In this document: positions 5,765 to 13,500 of the stretch, piece by piece
Layout of the letters: each line of letters opens with the position of its first letter
Numbering within the stretch: position 1 is the stretch's first letter
Assembly: GCA_900553515.1 (NCBI GenBank)
Contig: USDN01000056.1
Span: 1 to 18,779, forward strand
Length of the DNA: 18,779 nt
Origin: an uncultured Blautia sp.
GTDB taxonomy: Bacteria > Bacillota > Clostridia > Lachnospirales > Lachnospiraceae
Direction: 5' to 3'
Made by a program: the position numbers and the translations under genes
The notes under the pieces: model-generated
What the model was told of the DNA's origin: nothing
The model's database searches: none
The model's input: the letters and a program-made list of their open reading frames with translations, nothing else

Positions 5765-6151
5765 ATGGCGGATGTGATCGCGGTACTTATCCTGGTTGTT
5801 TTGATCGGGGGAGCAGCAGTGTATCTGATCAGGGCGAAAAGAAATGGAGTGAAATGCGTGGGGTGTCCGGCAGGAGGAAACTGTTCTGACCGACGGAAAA
5901 GGAAAAGAAAAAAACTGTCAGGACCCATTATTGCGAAGAAAACTATCGTTATTTCAGGAATGCACTGTGAACATTGTGTTCAAAGTGTGACAGACAGTCT
6001 GAATCAGATTGATGGGGTCTCTGCCAAAGTAGATCTTGCAAAAGGATGGGCAGAAGTCTCTCTCGATCGTGAAGTAGAAGACGATATTTTGACTGCTGCA
6101 GTGGAAAAAGACGGGTTTTCCGTGGACTCGGTTCAGAACCAGATATGTTAG
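5765..6151 (+). CDS. FeoB-associated Cys-rich membrane protein fused to a heavy-metal-associated domain
   Basis: 128 residues from ATG 5765, with an AAAGGA-type site 12 bp upstream; an in-frame TTG at 5738 lies in the terminator and is not favoured. Residues 4-22 form a membrane helix, followed by RAKRNGVKCVGCPAGGNC (Cys31, 34, 40), the hallmark of the small FeoB-associated Cys-rich membrane proteins. After a very basic linker (43-50) comes an HMA domain with GMHCEHC (Cys68 and Cys71), a soft-metal binding site like that of copper chaperones and P1B-ATPase N-termini. The usual protein of the first kind ends soon after the cysteines, so this is a fusion. It may hand metal from FeoB to other proteins, or sense it. 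It could also serve the metal ATPase at 6939. Confidence 0.8.
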   Translation: MADVIAVLILVVLIGGAAVYLIRAKRNGVKCVGCPAGGNCSDRRKRKRKKLSGPIIAKKTIVISGMHCEHCVQSVTDSLNQIDGVSAKVDLAKGWAEVSLDREVEDDILTAAVEKDGFSVDSVQNQIC

Positions 6152-6195
6152 AAATCTGTTAAACCAATGAATATGGACGCATGGAGAAGTTTGGG

Positions 6196-6429
6196 ATGAA
6201 CGGCGAAAAAGAAAAAATAATAATAAAATTAAAAGAAAACGGCTGCAGGATAACAAAACAGCGGACGATGATCTTAGATATTATCCTGGAAAACAGGTGT
6301 TCCAGCTGCAAAGAAATCTATGTTCAGGCAGCAAAGCTGGATCATAGCATTGGGATGGCAACGGTTTACCGTCTGGTAAAGGAACTGGAGAAGATCGGGG
6401 TACTCAGTAGACAAATTGTGTATAAGTAG
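6196..6429 (+). CDS. short Fur-like winged-helix protein lacking the metal/dimer domain
   Basis: 77 residues from ATG 6196, preferred to ATG 6181 because GGAG at 6183-6186 is properly spaced for it. The sequence KLKENGCRITKQRTMILDII, the ENRCSSCKEIY segment and SIGMATVYRLVKELEKIGVL form the complete Fur/Zur/PerR DNA-binding domain, with the T-VYR recognition helix. It stops at QIVYK, where Fur proteins normally continue for about 60 residues with the HHDH metal site and dimerisation domain. No continuation is seen in other frames downstream. It is either a truncated gene or a genuine minimal regulator, in which case dimerisation must be different. The Cys-x-x-Cys pair (CSSC) is in an unusual place, inside the helical part. 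It sits directly before the fez-like cluster and could regulate it. Confidence 0.7.
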   Translation: MNGEKEKIIIKLKENGCRITKQRTMILDIILENRCSSCKEIYVQAAKLDHSIGMATVYRLVKELEKIGVLSRQIVYK

Positions 6430-6461
6430 AAGAAAATGACTAAATTTCTCAATAAGAGCAG

Positions 6462-6475
6462 TTAGAATTGACTAT
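6462..6475. promoter_or_regulatory. operator-like site before the fez-like cluster
   Basis: TTAGA-ATTG-ACTAT is 8/10 to TTAGT-N4-ACTAA. It overlaps a possible promoter (TTGACT 6468-6473, 18-bp spacer, TATTTT 6492-6497). This links the ATPase cluster to the same predicted regulon. Confidence 0.4.
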
Positions 6476-6531
6476 CTGAAAGCAAACTTGTTATTTTAAT
6501 AAAAAGTCTTATAGAAGGAAGGGATACAATA

Positions 6532-6612
6532 GTGAAACAACACAAATTCTGGGCATGGGCATCTGTCCTTTGCTTTTTAATGTTATTCTATACAGGCTAC
6601 AAACACAAATAA
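6532..6612 (+). CDS. 26-residue membrane peptide
   Basis: GTG start at 6532 with a strong site AGAAGGAAGGG upstream. The product is basic at both ends, with one hydrophobic helix (about residues 7-22) and a C-terminus TGYKHK containing histidine and lysines. It ends 15 bp before the next gene and would be translated with it. The ribosome site, helix, charge layout and operon position argue for a real peptide. I believe similar tiny proteins occur before related ATPase clusters in Lachnospiraceae, but this is memory and not checked. Confidence 0.5.
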   Translation: MKQHKFWAWASVLCFLMLFYTGYKHK

Positions 6613-6627
6613 TAGGAGGAATGTATT

Positions 6628-6936
6628 ATGTTAAGTGATTCTGCATTAAAGAAAATTGGATGTTTTATAGGAGGAGTTCTGTTTGGAACGGCAGGTGTAA
6701 AAGTTCTTTCCAGTAAAGATGCAAAGAAAGTGTACACGAATTGTACAGCAGCAGCGCTGCGGGCAAAGGACTGTGTAATGAAGACAGCTACTGTTATACA
6801 GGAGAATGCAGAAGATATTCTTGCTGAGGCGCAGCAGATCAATGAAAAGCGTGCGGCAGAAGAAGCAGATAGGGTAAAAGAGGATGCTCTTCAGGAAGAT
6901 GGTGCGGCAGAGCAGGAAGAGAACGAACAGGAATAA
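6628..6936 (+). CDS. DUF6110-like small membrane-associated protein, candidate FezA-like partner
   Basis: 102 residues with site AATAGGAGG before ATG 6628. Residues about 9-26 (IGCFIGGVLFGTAGVKVL) form one membrane helix with a GxxxGTAG glycine-zipper pattern, suitable for close helix packing. They are followed by a basic stretch and a long amphipathic helix (about 35-75) and then a very acidic tail (EDALQEDGAAEQEENEQE). The layout resembles structural proteins that shape or line membranes. The name DUF6110 is from memory. It is separated by 2 bp from the ATPase gene, so the products are probably partners; in ferrosome clusters a small membrane protein accompanies the FezB ATPase. Could instead be a regulatory subunit of the ATPase. 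Confidence 0.65.
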   Translation: MLSDSALKKIGCFIGGVLFGTAGVKVLSSKDAKKVYTNCTAAALRAKDCVMKTATVIQENAEDILAEAQQINEKRAAEEADRVKEDALQEDGAAEQEENEQE

Positions 6937-6938
6937 GA

Positions 6939-9020
6939 ATGAAGTTTATTATTAAACATGAAGTGAAAGGCCGTCTCCGCATTCATGTTATCCGAAACAG
7001 GATGACATGTGCGGAGGCGGATATTCTTTGCTGGACTCTTGAAAAACAGGAAGATATTACCAGTGTCAAAGTATATGAGCGCACCGCTGACGCTGTGATC
7101 TATTATACAGGAGACCGGGAAGAACTGATTGACAGATTAAGAAAGTTTCGTTTTGAGAAAAAAGATGTGCCGGAAAATGTACTATCAAGCTCAGGGCGTG
7201 CTTTAAATTCTGCATACAGAGAAAAGCTGATTGCAAAAGTACTCCTTCATTACGGAGGAAAACTGATTCTTCCAAATCCAATAAGAAAATTATGGCTTAC
7301 TTTCAAGGCTGTCCAATATATTGGAAAGGGGATCCGGTGCTTGGCCAGAAGGAAGATTGAAGTTCCAGTATTAGATGCCACGGCAATCGGAGTATCCGTG
7401 CTGCGCGGGGATTTTAATACTGCAGGTTCTGTCATGTTTCTTCTGGGAATCGGAGAACTTCTGGAGGAGTGGACACATAAGAAATCTGTCGGGGATCTAG
7501 CCCGCAGTATGTCATTGAATGTGCAGAAAGTATGGCTGAAAAGAGGAGAGCAGGAAATCCTTGTTCCCTCTTCGGATATTATGCCGGGAGATACCGTTGT
7601 GATACATATGGGAAATGTAATTCCTTTTGATGGAGAGGTATCCGCAGGAGAGGGAATGGTCAATCAGGCGTCCTTAACAGGAGAATCCCTTCCGGTACGA
7701 AGAACGAAAGGACAGTCAGTATTTGCTGGAACGGTCATGGAAGAAGGTGAATTGGAAATCTTAGTCAGAGCTGTGTCAGGATCTACAAGGTATGAGAAGC
7801 TCGTGACTATGATTGAAGATTCAGAAAAACTGAAATCCGAGCTGGAAAGCAAAGCGGAACATCTGGCAGATCGTCTGGTCCCTTATACGCTCCTTGGTAC
7901 TGGCATTGTAGGAGCGTTGACTCGTAATGTGACAAAAGCACTCTCGGTCCTTATGGTGGATTTTTCCTGTGCATTGAAACTGGCCATGCCGCTTACTGTT
8001 CTTTCCGCCATCCGACAGGCCGGACAGCTTGGGATTACCGTGAAAGGCGGAAAATATCTGGAAGCAGTGGCTGAAGCAGACACGATTGTATTTGATAAGA
8101 CCGGAACACTGACAAAGGCAAAACCAACGGTAAAGCAGATTATTGTATTTGGTGATTATCCGGAACCGGAAGCTCTCCGCATTGCTGCCTGTCTGGAAGA
8201 ACATTTTCCCCATTCTATGGCGAAGGCAGTTGTAGATGCTGCCAGAAGAAGAAAACTGTATCATGAGGAAATGCACTCTAAAGTAGAATATATCGTAGCA
8301 CATGGGATTTCCTCTTATATTGACGGAAAGAAAGCTGTGATCGGAAGTAGTCATTTTGTCTTTGAAGATGAAAAATGTAAAATTCGAGAGATATACCAGG
8401 AGAAGTTTGATACGCTTCCGGAGGAATATTCCCATCTGTATCTTGCCATTGATGGAGAACTGACTGCGGTGATTTGTATTGAAGATCCGCTCAGGGATGA
8501 AGCAAAAGATATGGTGGAGATGCTGCGGGCAGAAGGAATCTCTAAGATTGTCATGATGACTGGAGACAGTGAACGTACCGCTGCTTCCATTGCAGGACGC
8601 GTAGGTGTGGACGAGTATTATGCAGAGGTGCTTCCGGAAGATAAAGCAGCATATATTGAAAAAGAAAAAGTTGCGGGGAGAAAAGTCGTGATGATCGGAG
8701 ACGGGATCAATGATTCGCCCGCACTTTCAGCTGCAGATGCAGGAATTGCGATCAGTGACGGGGCGGAGCTTGCCCGGGAGATCGCAGATATTACCATTGC
8801 TGCAGAAGACCTGCGTGGAATCGTAATGCTGAAACGGTTGTCTGATGCCATGATGCGGCGGATTCAGGGGAATTATAAAGGTATTGTAAGCATTAATGGA
8901 GCACTGATAGCTTTGGGAGTGGCAGGCCTGATCCAGCCAACAACATCGGCTTTGCTGCACAATACATCTACGCTTGCGATTAGTCTGAGAAGCATGAGCG
9001 GTTTATTGCCAGAGAAATGA
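6939..9020 (+). CDS. P1B-type metal ATPase, FezB-like (candidate ferrosome ATPase)
   Basis: 693 residues. All P-type ATPase motifs are present: TGES (247-250, actuator), DKTGT (386-390, phosphorylated Asp386), TGDS (541-544) and GDGINDSPAL (587-596). The nucleotide-domain HP motif appears as HFPHSMAKA (422-430). The membrane metal site, CPC or SPC in most P1B pumps, is FSCALKLAMP (342-351), so SCA replaces CPx. The N-terminus has no Cys-x-x-Cys metal domain but has KGRLRIHVIRNR (10-21) with repeated arginines, as in HMA2-type N-termini. From memory, both features are those of P1B-6 ATPases including FezB of ferrosomes, which load iron into vesicles. Substrate Fe is an inference; export of Fe, Mn or another metal is the alternative. 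Start ATG 6939 follows the previous stop by 2 bp. Confidence 0.8.
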   Translation: MKFIIKHEVKGRLRIHVIRNRMTCAEADILCWTLEKQEDITSVKVYERTADAVIYYTGDREELIDRLRKFRFEKKDVPENVLSSSGRALNSAYREKLIAKVLLHYGGKLILPNPIRKLWLTFKAVQYIGKGIRCLARRKIEVPVLDATAIGVSVLRGDFNTAGSVMFLLGIGELLEEWTHKKSVGDLARSMSLNVQKVWLKRGEQEILVPSSDIMPGDTVVIHMGNVIPFDGEVSAGEGMVNQASLTGESLPVRRTKGQSVFAGTVMEEGELEILVRAVSGSTRYEKLVTMIEDSEKLKSELESKAEHLADRLVPYTLLGTGIVGALTRNVTKALSVLMVDFSCALKLAMPLTVLSAIRQAGQLGITVKGGKYLEAVAEADTIVFDKTGTLTKAKPTVKQIIVFGDYPEPEALRIAACLEEHFPHSMAKAVVDAARRRKLYHEEMHSKVEYIVAHGISSYIDGKKAVIGSSHFVFEDEKCKIREIYQEKFDTLPEEYSHLYLAIDGELTAVICIEDPLRDEAKDMVEMLRAEGISKIVMMTGDSERTAASIAGRVGVDEYYAEVLPEDKAAYIEKEKVAGRKVVMIGDGINDSPALSAADAGIAISDGAELAREIADITIAAEDLRGIVMLKRLSDAMMRRIQGNYKGIVSINGALIALGVAGLIQPTTSALLHNTSTLAISLRSMSGLLPEK

Positions 9021-9039
9021 TCATACATATATGAGAATA

Positions 9040-9074
9040 AGCCGGCAGGACACAGATCTGCCGGCTCAATTTTT
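9040..9074 (+). terminator. intrinsic terminator after the P1B ATPase
   Basis: Perfect 9-bp stem AGCCGGCAG (9040-9048) with CTGCCGGCT (9058-9066), then CAATTTTT. Confidence 0.85.
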
Positions 9075-9090
9075 AAAACAATAACTTTAT

Positions 9091-9291
9091 TTATGTTTTC
9101 CGGCAGAACACAAATGCAGAGCTAATAATAACAATGACAGATCCAGCATTGTGGATCAGAGCGCTGACAACCGAATCAAGCAGGCCTGTAATTGCCAGAA
9201 TGATCGCAAGGCAATTTAAACCCATGGAAAATGAAAGATTTAGATATACGAAGGAACTAATACAGTCACTATGTCCGACATGAGGATACAT
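9091..9291 (-). pseudogene. C-terminal stub of a second P-type metal ATPase
   Basis: The minus-strand frame ends in LNLSFSMGLNCLAII, ILAITGLLDSVVSAL and IHNAGSVIVIISSAFVFCRKT, which is the last membrane hairpin of a P1B ATPase. It aligns without gaps to the end of the intact ATPase at 6939-9020: both have SAL-(I/L)-HN exactly 24 residues from the C-terminus. It is a different copy, since the sequences diverge. Upstream of about 9243 the ATPase similarity stops, and no actuator, phosphorylation or nucleotide domains follow, so over 90 percent of the gene is missing. The first residues (MYPHVGHSDCISSF) look like junction sequence. It was probably cut by insertion or deletion when the DNA to its right arrived. 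Confidence 0.65.
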
Positions 9292-9304
9292 AGTGGCTAT
9301 TTTT
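9267..9304 (+). terminator. inverted repeat with T-tail at the ATPase-stub junction
   Basis: CACTATGT (9267-9274) and ACATAGTG (9288-9295) form an 8-bp stem with a 13-nt loop, followed by GCTATTTTT. It could be a plus-strand terminator or the end of a mobile element, because it lies exactly where ATPase similarity breaks. Confidence 0.35.
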
Positions 9305-9515
9305 ATGGTCTGGATTTTTCATTTTGGTAGCGTATAATAGGTTGATGACATTTTTTGCCTTTGGTTTTGCGAAGACAGAATACCATATCCGATGTACGCT
9401 CAAAAAATCCCAGGTCTTTTTTCCAGCTCATACCACATTTGCAGTGCTGTAATCCGATGAACTGTTGTTTCATCTTCCTGCCACAGCGTGGGCAGATCTT
9501 ATTAGTAGTTCCCAT
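9303..9515 (-). CDS. small zinc-ribbon-like protein (70 aa)
   Basis: ATG at 9515 is chosen for its site CCGGAGGAATT; longer frames upstream lie inside the neighbouring gene. The product starts MGTTNKICPRCGRKMKQQ and continues LQHCKCGMSWKKDLGFFERTSDMVFCLRKTKGKKCHQP. Cys8, Cys11 and the later CKC pair make a rubredoxin-knuckle or zinc-ribbon arrangement, with two further cysteines near the end. It is basic and small, which fits nucleic-acid binding. It overlaps the end of the upstream gene by 14 bp, so the two are translationally linked. The family is not recognised. Confidence 0.6.
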   Translation of the reverse strand: MGTTNKICPRCGRKMKQQFIGLQHCKCGMSWKKDLGFFERTSDMVFCLRKTKGKKCHQPIIRYQNEKSRP

Positions 9516-10050
9516 AAGAATTCCTCCGGGAAAGCCAGTATTGGTGTTCTCGTTCGGCTTGTGTGGTATGCAATTCTTCAAATATCTCAAAAGCTGCCCG
9601 TTCAGCACTTTCAAAAGAATAGAACTTTTTCCCATTATAATTCCAGAAACGCTCATTGGCGAAAAAGATTCCAAAATTTCCATAACGACTTTTTTTAATG
9701 GTAATGTATTCGCCCTTATATTTTTTGCTGTAGGTCTGTTTTTCTGGGTTAAATCGCCATTCTTTATTGTTAAAATTCTTCCTGCGTGAAGCTCGTTTCC
9801 TTAAAGTGTCCTCAGCTTTTCGTGGATTCACATAATCATCAGATATCTTTTCTGCACAAACACATCCAACACGCAATTCATGTGGATAGTCCGGATGCTG
9901 CATGAGATGTACAAATCGAATTCTTTCATTTCCACACATTTCACATTGCTCATAAGGTATCTCTTCTGTACCATCGACCAGATCAGCCAAGTCTTCAACG
10001 TCGATACAATGCCATCCTTTATGTGGTATTCCTTCTTTATTCCAGGTCAT
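9502..10050 (-). CDS. cysteine-rich hypothetical protein (182 aa)
   Basis: ATG at 10050 is chosen over the in-frame ATG at 10077 because AAAGGAGAGG lies just upstream of it. The N-terminal third starts MTWNKEGIPHKGWHCIDVED and carries EQCEMCGNERIRFVHLM and LRVGCVCAEKI, so a Cys-x2-Cys and a Cys-x-Cys are separated by about 26 residues, a treble-clef-like metal site. The remainder is basic (RKRASRRKNFNNKEW) and ends in a tyrosine-rich segment with YGNFGIFFANERFWNYNGKKFYSFESAERAAF, which looks like a small DNA- or RNA-binding fold. Similar proteins occur in mobile-element and phage-derived regions, but I cannot name the family. It is driven by its own promoter at about 10110. Confidence 0.65.
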   Translation of the reverse strand: MTWNKEGIPHKGWHCIDVEDLADLVDGTEEIPYEQCEMCGNERIRFVHLMQHPDYPHELRVGCVCAEKISDDYVNPRKAEDTLRKRASRRKNFNNKEWRFNPEKQTYSKKYKGEYITIKKSRYGNFGIFFANERFWNYNGKKFYSFESAERAAFEIFEELHTTQAEREHQYWLSRRNSYGNY

Positions 10051-10106
10051 GGAAATCCTCTCCTTTAAACTTAACAAATTATGGAAAATTAAAAATGATT
10101 AGCTTG

Positions 10107-10112
10107 ATTATA
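10107..10112 (-). promoter_or_regulatory. promoter of the two minus-strand cysteine-rich genes
   Basis: TATAAT on the minus strand with TG one base upstream (extended -10), and a weak -35-like TTTAGA 17 bp upstream. The leader is about 50 nt. Confidence 0.5.
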
Positions 10113-10358
10113 CCACATCGGAGAAATTTCTAAATATTTTTTCATTCCAACCTATATTTTCCCCTCTGAAACCTGCCATTAGTGAGAGGGCAGAGTTCTA
10201 AGACACATTCTTATTTTTTCCCTTTCATCGAACCTTGACAATTTCATTGCCTGTCCAGATGGATACCCGGTATGCGAGTGTGCTGTTTGCGTACCCTGCC
10301 GGAGAAAACGCTGCGGAAAAGTGACCGGAGCAGGAACGGGTTTGGAAAGAGAACAGGT

Positions 10359-10463
10359 ATAACGCTCAATAATCGTTATCAGCCTGCAGTATGCGGGCTG
10401 GATAACAGCAGATACCATGCGGGGAAGTTTTTCAAGGCTTCTCCGCATTCATGTGCTGTTATC
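10359..10463 (+). other. three consecutive stem-loops in the leader of the Cna-B protein gene
   Basis: Stem 1: ATAACG (10359-10364) with CGTTAT (10374-10379). Stem 2: CAGCC (10380-10384) with GGCTG (10396-10400). Stem 3: GATAACAGCA (10401-10410) with TGCTGTTATC (10454-10463), enclosing an 11-bp inner stem (10417-10427 with 10438-10448, one G-T). They abut with no spacing. A short ATG-AAA-AGA-stop with a purine-rich site follows at 10496-10507. The rest of 10113-10557 holds no convincing gene: frames there are short, and a cysteine-rich frame (about 10228-10359) has no start. It could be a structured mRNA leader, a non-coding RNA or a single-stranded-DNA signal of the conjugative element. Confidence 0.5.
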
Positions 10464-10557
10464 AGTGCAAATTCGGGAAAGGGGGAAGAAAAGCCATGAA
10501 AAGATAAAAACACAGGAAATTTTATGATACAGAAATGAAGAAAGAGAGGTTTAGTTA

Positions 10558-13500
10558 ATGAAAGGGAAAGCAAAAAGAGCGCTTTCAGGTGTACTCTCAC
10601 TGCTGACAATTCTGACTTCTGTAATCCAGCCAATGTTCATTACATATGCGGCAGAGCCGGCAGGTTATGAAGCACAGTATCCTGCGCTGGAGACAGTGCG
10701 GGAATTTCTGCATATGGAAGAAGTTGTAACTGCGGAAGATTATGAAGTAGAAGCAGGAAGCGGCTTTGATGTGGAATCTGATTTCTCTGGTCTGGAAATC
10801 AATGATGAAAAAGTACGGGTAACATTCCACGAAGCCAAGAATGAAGCCGGACAGGACTATGATGGGAACCATGCGGACACTTATAAAGCAGTGTACTTTG
10901 TGGAGCCGGTCAGTGGTCATCCATCGTATCACGTCTGCCGGAACATTATCGTAAAAGAGCCAGTGAAAGAGAGGCAGACAGAGAGCCATTTTGACGGTGG
11001 TGGAACCGGTGAGGAGAGTACTGAAGCGGAAAGTGAGGATGAAGATTCAGAGCAACAGCCGCAGACAGAACTGGAAACCGAGAATGTGACAGAACTTCCG
11101 AAGGAGGCAGAGATATTGTCGGAAGAGGATCTGGATGCGGCGTTGGAGGAAAGCGAAGGTCAAAAGACTGTGGATGAAGAAAGTGGTCTGACGCTTGGGG
11201 AAGTGCTTCTACAGGCTGAGGATCAGGGGATTGACATTCAGGGATTGAAAAATGGAGAGAGCGTTAGCTTTATGGCGCAGGCTCCAATGGCGAGAGCTGC
11301 CAGGGCATCGCAATCCGTAACTATCACGCAGGGAGATTGGTATTATTATGCAGATTATGGTCTTGGTTCTTACCTGACAGCTCCGTTTACGGTTACTTTT
11401 GGAAATGTAACAGCCACGGCGTTTTGTATTCAGCCGTCAAAACCGGGGCCGGGAAGCGGAACTTACCAGATCACAAAACTGGAGGGGAACCGGGAACTGG
11501 CAAAGGTGTGTTATTACGGAACGGAAGCATCCGGATCAGCTTATTTCTTTAATCATTACCACAACGATTTTTCTGCCGGGAAACGGTTTATTGTGACACA
11601 CCTTGCCGCATCCTATGCCAATGGAAGCGGAGATGCGTTCTATGGAACCAACAGTACCGGGGAAACGCTAGCAAAGGAGCTTTACAATTACGCAGTGGGA
11701 CAGCCAGATATTCCGGATGTGGAAATGTCGTTCTCCAATGCTAATGTAACCGCCTATGTGGCCGACGATCAGCAGAGGACAGAGGAAATTACGTTCAAAG
11801 CATCCAGCCAGCAGACGATCACCCTGGATCTGCCGGACGGGGTAAAGCTCCATAACGTCAGCACCGGAAAGAGCAGTGCTGCAGGAGCAAAAGTAACTAT
11901 TTCCGGCGGCACAAGTTTTTACCTGACCGCCCCGCTGACACAGACGAAAGATGTGTCTGGCTCCTGGTCGGCAAAGATGCAGGGCAGTATCACGAAAGAC
12001 TATTCTGCCTATAAAATTACCACAGGAAGCGATACCCAGGATCTTGCCCTTGTATTTGGAGAAGGTGTGGAAGATGAGAAATATGTGAGCCTTTCTGTGA
12101 AATGGCTGGAACTGGCAAAGGTGGAAGTCATTAAGGTGGACTCCAATCACTCGGACGCAAAACTGGCTGGAGCGGTGTTTGGCATTTACAGTGATAAGGA
12201 CTGCACAAAGCTGATCACAAAAATGCCGGCAACGGATAAAAATGGTTCCTCTGTAGCAGAGATTATCAAGACGCAGGATACGGTGTATCTGAAAGAGATT
12301 ACGGCACCAACCGGATACCGCCTGAATACTTCTTCGTATAACGTGAACCTGGTAGGCAACCAGATTACTTCTGTTACAGTACCGGATCAGGAACAGCTTG
12401 GTGAACTGACGGTTTACAAGGAAGGACAGGTTTTGACTGGAGCAGATGTGACGGAAGAGGGTGTAACCTTCCGCTATGAGAACCGCAGGCAGGAGGGCGC
12501 TGTTTATAACGTCTATGCGGGAGCCGATATTGTAACGGCTTACGGCGCTAAAGTTTACAGTAAAGGCGATCTGGTAAAAGCGAACCTGACCACAGATTCC
12601 AACGGAGCCACCGTGCTGAAAAATCTTCATCTTGGAACTTACACGATCAAAGAAGTGCAGGCACCGGAGAATTTTTATAATGCCGGGGAAGAAAAGACGG
12701 TAACACTGTCTTATGCAGGACAGAACGTGGAGACAGTATTCAGCGAAAGTACCTTTGTCAATGACCGGCAGAAAGCAGATGTTACCGTGCTGAAAAAGGA
12801 CAAGGACACCTTAAATCCCCTGGATGGCGGTATGTTTGGACTGTATGCGGGAAGCGACATTATAAATGCAGATGGAAGTGTTGTGGTATCTAAGGGAACG
12901 CTGATTGAAAAAGCGGTAACTGGAGAGGATGGAAAGGCTGTATTTACGGCAGACCTGCCGATTGGCTTTTCTTATGAGGTGAAAGAAATCCAGGCACCCG
13001 AAGGGTATGTAAGAAATCAGGGAGATATTTATTCCTTTACGTTTTCTTATACTAATGACAGCGAAGCGAAAGTGACATTTACCCATACCTTTACAAATGA
13101 ACGTGTCAACGCTACAATCCGTCTGCAGAAAAAGGACGCAGAGACAAATCAGGCTGCCCCACAAGGGGACGCTACACTGGAAAAAGCGGTGTATGGCTTG
13201 TATGCCCGTGAGGATATTATACACCCAGACGGAACAACTGGCGTGATTTATAAGGCCGGTGACAGAGTGGCAACGCTGACTACGGATAAAAATGGGGAAG
13301 CATTTGTAGAAAACCTTTATCTTGGGGAGTATTTTGTAAAAGAGATTACGCCTCCTGTCGGGTATCTGGCAGATGAAAGCGAACATGATCTAGTATGCAG
13401 CTATGAGGGCGATCTGACCGCAACAGTGGAGCGGGAGTGTGTTTCTCTGGAACAGGTAAAGAAGCAGCCTTTTGAGATCATCAAGGCAGCCAATAACGGG

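Noticed and set aside
10228..10359. Cysteine-rich frame reading ACPDGYPVCECAVCVPCRRKRCGK
   Set aside because: Looks like a metal-binding peptide but has no start codon with a ribosome site; could be a relic, not supported as a gene.
10272..10499. 75-residue plus-strand frame in the leader of the adhesin gene
   Set aside because: No ribosome site, odd composition, and it runs straight through the three stem-loops; more likely non-coding.
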